A DNA stretch of 64,000 bases from assembly GCA_020746105.1 (NCBI GenBank), contig CM036617.1, positions 158,542,912 to 158,606,911 of the forward strand, given 5' to 3'. Under the pieces are notes generated by a model. That model did not search any database. It saw only the letters and a list, made by a program, of their open reading frames with translations, and was not told the DNA's origin. This document shows, in pieces, positions 58,495 through 64,000 of the stretch; position 1 is the first letter of the stretch; each line of letters opens with the position of its first letter. The translations under genes and the position numbers were made by a program. This DNA is from Trogon surrucura. Lineage: Eukaryota > Chordata > Aves > Trogoniformes > Trogonidae.

Positions 58495-59104
58495 CTCTGC
58501 TCCAAATTCTTTCATCTTCTGCAGGAAAACCTTTTAAAAACAAAGCACCCTCTGGAAAATTTCTGAATTTTAAAAAAAATCTTACAACCAACCCAGATGA
58601 ATGCCAGGTCTCTCCTCAAAATGCATAAGAACAATCCCGCCTCTCAGCAATATTTCATATGAATGCTCTCTGATTATAAGTGGGTTTGGTCCTCTCATCG
58701 AGTGGGGAAGTGTTGTCCCTGTACCACGAATGCACAAGTTAGCCGCAGGCTCTGCTGCACACAGAAAGGGAGAGCTGAATACAGAATTAAGCCAAATGTC
58801 TGAATCGCTGTTCAGTACAATAAACAACAGACCATCTTGTCACCTGCAGCATTCACAAGGATAACTTGTTTTTCTTGCTTAAAATGTAAACCTCAGACAA
58901 AAAGAAAAATACCAAGAAGTTCTAAAAGGAATGGATATTCTGTTTCAGGTAATCACCTTCTCAGTTACGTTGCAACCACACAGAAGGATGTAATAAAGAT
59001 AAAATGCATGTTTGTGCAGAAAATCCACCCACTGTTTCATAAAGCAAATTGTTTTCTCTGCATTTGGTAACGTGTCCAACTAGCATGGCCTTTCTTGCTT
59101 CGAA
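58495..59104. other. Spacer between two CR1 copies
   Basis: About 600 bp of AT-rich sequence with no recognised repeat or gene. Confidence 0.6.
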
Positions 59105-60290
59105 TGTGTAGATGAAGGGAGAGCAGTGGATGTCATATCCGCTTCAGTATCATATCAACTTCAGTAAGGCTTTTGATACTGTCCCCCATTACATCCTCAT
59201 AGGTAAACTCAAGAAATGTGGAATAGATGATTGGACCTTGAAGTGGAGTGAGAACTAGCTCAACAACAGAGTTCAGAGGGCTGTGACCAGCAGCACAGAG
59301 TCAAGCTGGAGGCCTGCGGCTGGTGGTGTTCCCCAGGGATCAGTGCTGGGTCCAGTTTTGTTCAATATCTTCATCAGCAACCTGGATGAGAGGATCGAGT
59401 GCATCCTCAGCAAGTTCACTGATGCTACAAAACTGGGAGGGGCAGCTGACACACAGGAAGGCTGTGCTGCCATCCAATGAGATCTGGGCAGGCTGGAGAG
59501 CTGGGCGAAGGGGAACCTCATGAAGTTCAATAAGGACAAGTGTAGAGTCCTACATCTGGGGAGGAATAACACCAGGCACTAGTACAGGTTAGGGGATGTC
59601 TCATTCAAAAGCAGCCCCGTGGAGAAAGACCTTGGGAGTCCTAGTGGACAGTAAGTTGTCCATGGGACAGCAGTGTACCCTTGTGGCCAAGAGGGCCAAT
59701 GGGATCCCAGGATGCATTAAGAAAATGTGTCCAGCAGGTCTAGGGAAGTTCTCCTCTCCCTGTTGTCTGCCCTGGTGAGACCACACCTGGAATACTGTGT
59801 CCAGTTTTGGGCTCCCCAATTCAAGAGATACAGGGACCTACTGGAGAGACAGTCCAACGGAGAGCTACGACCATGATTAAGGGACTTGAACATCTCTCCT
59901 ATGAACAGAGACTGGGAGAACTGGGGCTATTTAGCCTTGAAAGGAGACAGCTGAGAGGGGACATTATTAATGTATACAAATATCTGAGGGGTGGATGTCA
60001 AGACAAAGGAGACAATCTCTTCTCAGTGGTGCCCAGCAATAGAACAAGAAACAATGAGTTTAAGTTAGAACACAAGAAGTTCCACCTCAACATGAGGAGA
60101 AAATTCTTTACTGTGAGGGTGCCAGAGCACTGGCACAGGCTGCCCAGAGAGGTTGTGGAGTCTCCTTCTTTGGAGATTTCAAAACCCACCTGGATGCGTT
60201 CATGTGTGGCCTGGCCTAGGTGATCCTGCTCTGGCAGCGGAGTTGGACTAGATGATCTCTAGAGGTCCCTTCCAACTCCTATGATTCTAA
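59105..60290 (+). mobile_element. CR1 LINE, last ~1.2 kb, plus strand, second subfamily
   Basis: Starts near a degraded FSKAFDTVPH reverse transcriptase block, continues through ggtggtgttccccagggatc and aagttcaataaggacaagtg, and ends in tcctatgattctaaga. The 3' third (from about 59,870) matches the short copies at 12,507, 17,195 and 44,484, a different subfamily from its neighbour at 57,278. ORF2 is broken. Confidence 0.95.
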
Positions 60291-60866
60291 GACAGCTTTT
60301 CTCCTCAATAGGAATAAACAAAATAGCTTGGAAGGAAGAAAAGATGCCATGTATGTAACACCAGCTGCATTTACGTTCATGTGTTTTTCACCTCTACCAT
60401 AGGTTATCCATGCCCAAAGAACTGACGGTATGAGGCCATGTGTGGGTCACGGACACAGTCTTGTGTCCACCTCTTCTCAGCTCTACCTGTGACTTCAGAC
60501 CCAAGCTGTTGTTAAATGGGGAAAAGGCTCATGGCTCTGGCTTCTTAAGACCACAAGTAAAAAAGTGGAAAAACTGCTTTCCCTAGGGCTGTATTTTCTC
60601 CACAGTCATTGTAGGAGAAAGGCAGTTCTCAAGCCTGGCTATGGCAGACTCCTCGGCTGTGATGACTGTTCCACTGTGTGTCCTGCGGGGAACACTCCCA
60701 GGTGGATTGCTACAGTGGAACTGGATATCAGGGGCGTGAGGTTTGAAAATAGGTCTTGTTTGGTCACACGCTGTGGAAGGGAGTACAGACACCAGTTGGT
60801 GTGCTGATTTTTTACATCTTCTGTGGTGAAAAAAAAAAACACCAAACACCAAAACCTGTTATATAA

Positions 60867-60964
60867 TAGAATCATAGAATGGCTTGAGTTGGGAGGGACC
60901 TTAAAGATCATCTAATTCCAACCCCCCTGCCATGGGCAGGGACACCTCCCACTAGACCAAGTTG
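60867..60964 (-). mobile_element. CR1-type 3' end, minus strand
   Basis: Starts at atagaatcatagaatggctt on plus, then gggagggaccttaaagatca and catgggcagggacacctccc. About 98 bp of a CR1 tail. It sits head-to-head with the plus-strand CR1 at 60,985. Confidence 0.88.
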
Positions 60965-60984
60965 CTATTTGAATTGAAAGATCA

Positions 60985-61251
60985 CAATACAGGACAAGAG
61001 GAAGGGCCCTCAGGTTGCACCAGGGGAGGTTTAGATCGGATATTAGGAAAAATTTCTTCACTGAAAGGTTTGTTAAGCACAGGAACAGGTTCCCCAAAGA
61101 AGTGGTTGAGTCACCATCCCTGGAGGTACTTGACATGTAGATGTAGTGCTTAGGGACATGGTTTAGTCGTGGACCTGACAGTGCTAAGCTAACAGTTAGA
61201 CTCAGTGATCTTAAAGATCTTTTCCAATCTAACTATTTTGATTCTATGATC
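60985..61251 (+). mobile_element. CR1 LINE 3' end, plus strand
   Basis: About 270 bp: gaagggccctcaggttgcac, caggggaggtttagatcgga, ttcactgaaaggtttgttaa and a degraded end near ttgattctatga. It is of the same type as the older copy at 26,695. Confidence 0.88.
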
Positions 61252-61284
61252 AATATTTCAGATTAATCTCGATTGTTTTGATTC

Positions 61285-61390
61285 CTCTCTTCTTTCTGTT
61301 CATTAAGTATTAGTATTTCTACAGCCTGCTTTAACAACTCTCTTCTTTCTGTTCATTAAGTATTAGTATTTCTACAGTCTGCTTTAACAA
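61285..61390. repeat. 53-bp direct tandem duplication
   Basis: Unit 61,285-61,337 is repeated at 61,338-61,390 with one mismatch (cctgc versus tctgc). Each unit starts ctctcttctttctgttcatt and ends gctttaacaa. Confidence 0.95.
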
Positions 61391-62123
61391 TCCATCTTGA
61401 AAACTACAGCACAGGGGGAGTCATCTTAAGTCTCCAGTGAAAAACAAGTCAATAGAGAGAAATAAATTGGCTGCCAATGTGGAAACTAGTGTTGTCTTTT
61501 GTTTACACAGCTCAAAACTAACACTTTTGTTAAGTGGTGATGTGTGCAAACGTCTATAATCCAGTGCTGTCAAGCCCCGGAGCAAATCAGATAAAAAGAG
61601 GGTTCTTGTAGTAAAGCATGTAAAAAATTGTAAGCCTGCAATATGATCTGTCTTTGAGCTGGTTTGCATTGTGTGCTAAATAAGGGCTGCAATTTTATAA
61701 GGGACTTAATCGTTGTCATATGATCAACCACAGCTTGAAACAACAGCCAAAATGTGTTTTCCTTGGAAAGAAATAAGCCACAAAGACAAGGCAGTAAATG
61801 GAGCAAAACGCATGTGAGTTGATTATTAATAACCATTTAAATTCAAAAGCTGCATCTTGTCTTTTCAACCAAACCGTAGGCAGCTGACCTGATCAAATGC
61901 TGAGGACCAAGTACTTGGCAAAGACATCAGCCAAGGGTCCAGCCAGCCCAGCTCTCAGTCGATACAGCAGTACATGTGAGTGCAGCTAGGACTTCATCTA
62001 CAGCTGCTTGTTTTTCAAGGGCTGCATCCCATTCTGTTTCATCCCATATATCCTACTCTGGGGGTGAAGGACCACAAGAAAATGAGAGTCTGGTCTGAGG
62101 AGCAAAGTGGTGATGCATTGGCT
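61391..62123 (-). other. ATP6V0A4 3' UTR and downstream DNA
   Basis: The minus-strand sequence after the ATP6V0A4 stop. I see no AATAAA close behind the stop, so the polyadenylation site is not fixed. No other gene is seen. Confidence 0.5.
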
Positions 62124-62217
62124 TCACTCGTCTGCGGTGCCATCGATGATGTTCTTGAAGGAGAAAGGAGAAAACTTGTACCCAGCTCCCACGTAGAACT
62201 TGTTCTGGAACTCCACC
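62124..62217 (-). CDS. ATP6V0A4: ATP6V0A4 last coding exon
   Basis: One base completing Trp plus 30 codons and TGA at 62,126-62,124: [20 protein letters not shown] and then [10 protein letters not shown]. Acceptor cctccacag. The C-terminal tail is almost the same length as the human one. Confidence 0.95.
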
Positions 62218-63489
62218 CTGTGGAGGAGCAGAAGGAGCTATCAGTGCTGCCCACAGGCAGGGCCTAGAGCCAGTAGAGAAGCTGAAACATGGCACTCATA
62301 GGAAAAAGGACGACAAGAGATGGTGGCCTCTGAGCCAGGAACACAGGCTCTTTCTGGAGCCAGTAGTGAGACACAGGCAGCCCAAGGAGTGACCTGGAAT
62401 GCACCAGCTTTGACTTTACATCTGTCAGCCTAGAAATGATCCTTGTGAGACCAGTTAGCAGAACCTTGCCCACCTGCTGAACTGCTTCTAGCAGCTCTGG
62501 GAGCTGAGCTAACTGCCTGCTGGTTGTACACTGATGGGAGACAAACATCTCCCCCTCCATGCACAAGGAGCGAACATGACAAGCAAGCGAACCACAGTTT
62601 GCCATGGCAGCATTTGTGGTTTGCGGTGGGACATTATACGGTGAAAAAGATCACAGTTTGGGTGCTCAGGCAGGATGCCAAGTTATGGTGGTGGTGAGGG
62701 GTGGTGTGTTACCTTGGTCTTGCTTTGCATACTAGCCTGATGGTGTATTTGCATTGCTGACCTTACCTGGACTGACATCTGGTTCAGACAAACATGAGCT
62801 AATTCTGTGATTCTGTGAAACCTGTTGGCCACAAAGGCAAAGCAGCCTGGAGCTCAGCCTGGGTTACTAGCACAGGTTTTCAGCAGGTTTTGCAGCCCTG
62901 GCTGAACTCCTGCTGCCATAGGTTGTCCCCAGCTGTCTTGTTCGATGGTAACTCTGGGTAGGATACGCAACCAGTGATGGGGCTGGGGTGCCTTCAGGCC
63001 TTATCATGCAGGCCAAGGTGGCCTCGGTGGCTCTGCATGTTTACCATGGCAGAACTGCAGGCTGCCAGTGGGCCATGTGTCCACAGCCACCACAGGCTCA
63101 GGAGGACAGGCAGGCTGCTCCAGGGAGCAGCTCAGAGATGGAGCACAGAGCTCTGACCTCCCTTTGGAGGAGTTTCTCTCACCTCATTTGCCAAGGGAGA
63201 CTGATGTCCTAATGTATAGGTACTAGCCCAGAATGTCTAAATATCAGCTGGTGTGGTCACCTGTTCATATAGCCTGATGCTTCACAAAGACTGCTCCAGA
63301 AAAAAGATCATGTCACCTACCAGTGCAGACGTAGGGCGTGCAGAAAGGCTGAGAGTCCCTCCATGACCAGAAGGATGGCTACTGTCAGCACTGCAAATGC
63401 CGCAAAGATGATGAACATGATGATGAGGCCTGCCCAGCTGCTGCTGAACCCGTTGTGCATCACCATGGTCCAGAGGACCTCTGACAGTT
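62124..63489 (-). CDS. ATP6V0A4: ATP6V0A4, V-ATPase V0 subunit a4, last two coding exons
   Basis: Subunit a forms the proton half-channels of the vacuolar H+-ATPase; the a4 isoform serves kidney and inner-ear proton-secreting cells in mammals. Exons here are 63489-63321 and 62217-62124, joined across a Trp codon. Together they encode about 85 C-terminal residues: [13 protein letters not shown], the last membrane helix ([20 protein letters not shown]), [32 protein letters not shown], and the ending TADE before TGA. The essential Arg of the proton path is encoded upstream of the window. The C-terminus alone does not separate a4 from a1 cleanly; the SVOPL neighbour decides for ATP6V0A4. Confidence 0.93.
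62218..63320 (-). other. ATP6V0A4 intron, nothing else recognised
   Basis: A 1.1-kb intron. The open frames on both strands lack family resemblance. Confidence 0.65.
63321..63489 (-). CDS. ATP6V0A4: ATP6V0A4 penultimate coding exon
   Basis: Acceptor ttttgcag, donor gtaggt. It encodes [20 protein letters not shown], then [20 protein letters not shown] and the segment ending RLH plus two bases of Trp. It begins two bases into a Glu/Gln-type codon. Confidence 0.93.
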
Positions 63490-64000
63490 CTGCAAAAGGA
63501 ATTAAAGGGAAAACACTGCTGAGCCACAGCTGCAGACAGACACAGCATGCGATCTGGCAGCTCACCCACTTTCCCCAATTAGGGGAGTTGGCCTAGGATA
63601 AAATGTCACCTGCACAGGTTTATATCAACATTCACAGCATTCGTATACCTGGTGTGTCCTGTCAGCTTAATAATGTATTTGTAACTTAACTACCCCAGTC
63701 ACAGAGGATAAATTCAGGACTGAGCAATTTTCCTCTTGTGATACTGGCAAAGCGAGGACTTAGCCCAGCTCCTCTCCTTCTAGATCCCGTAGCCGCCAGT
63801 TCAGCCTTCTCTTTTGCCCGTCATCGGTCCTTGAGCCATATTCTGATTCAATGACCTATTACTTTAGGTGACAAAAGATGCAAGGGATCCCTCACTACTG
63901 CTGCCCTTGGGAAAAATACTCCTGTCAGTGCCAGTTTGTGAGGCTGCAAAGGAATGTAGTGGTTTTCCAGGAAGATTTCTGACATAGCGCACAGGACTGC
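63490..64000 (-). other. ATP6V0A4 intron to the window edge
   Basis: No further ATP6V0A4 exon was found before the edge; the preceding exon (LRLWALSLAHAQ region) must lie beyond 64,000. Confidence 0.6.

Overview
The window is vertebrate nuclear DNA from a bird, most likely a passerine. It has short exons with GT/AG introns, many CR1 LINE 3' ends, and two SINEs with a tRNA-Ile-like head and a CR1-like tail, a type described in passerines (TguSINE1-like). The species call is inference; the bird call is firm. Gene order is TRIM24 (+), SVOPL (-), ATP6V0A4 (-), which matches the TRIM24-SVOPL-ATP6V0A4 block of human 7q34.

1-25.1 kb: the 3' part of TRIM24 (TIF1-alpha). Fifteen exons encode about 789 residues, from the coiled coil to the stop, including the HP1-box, LxxLL, PHD and bromodomain segments. 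All splice sites and phases agree. 25.1-30.3 kb: the convergent TRIM24/SVOPL interval, with probable TRIM24 3' UTR interrupted by a CR1. 30.3-46.1 kb: all of SVOPL on the minus strand in 14 coding exons (about 512 residues, open throughout), a 12-helix MFS transporter. 46.1-62.1 kb: intergenic DNA full of retroelements, including three CR1 copies and an inverted CR1 pair, two related minus-strand LTRs (one split by a SINE), and a young endogenous retrovirus. 62.1-63.5 kb: the last two coding exons of ATP6V0A4, the a4 subunit of the V-ATPase V0 sector.

The most unusual object is the retrovirus at 51,620-56,092. Its 443-bp LTRs are identical by eye, it has a 6-bp target duplication, a tRNA-Lys primer site and a long gag frame. 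Gag runs directly into an RNase H/integrase remnant: nucleocapsid, protease, reverse transcriptase and most of env are missing. Identical LTRs on such a defective body suggest a recent insertion mobilised in trans. I see no new multi-gene system. The host genes are ordinary and intact, and no tRNA, rRNA, CRISPR or bacterial feature is present.
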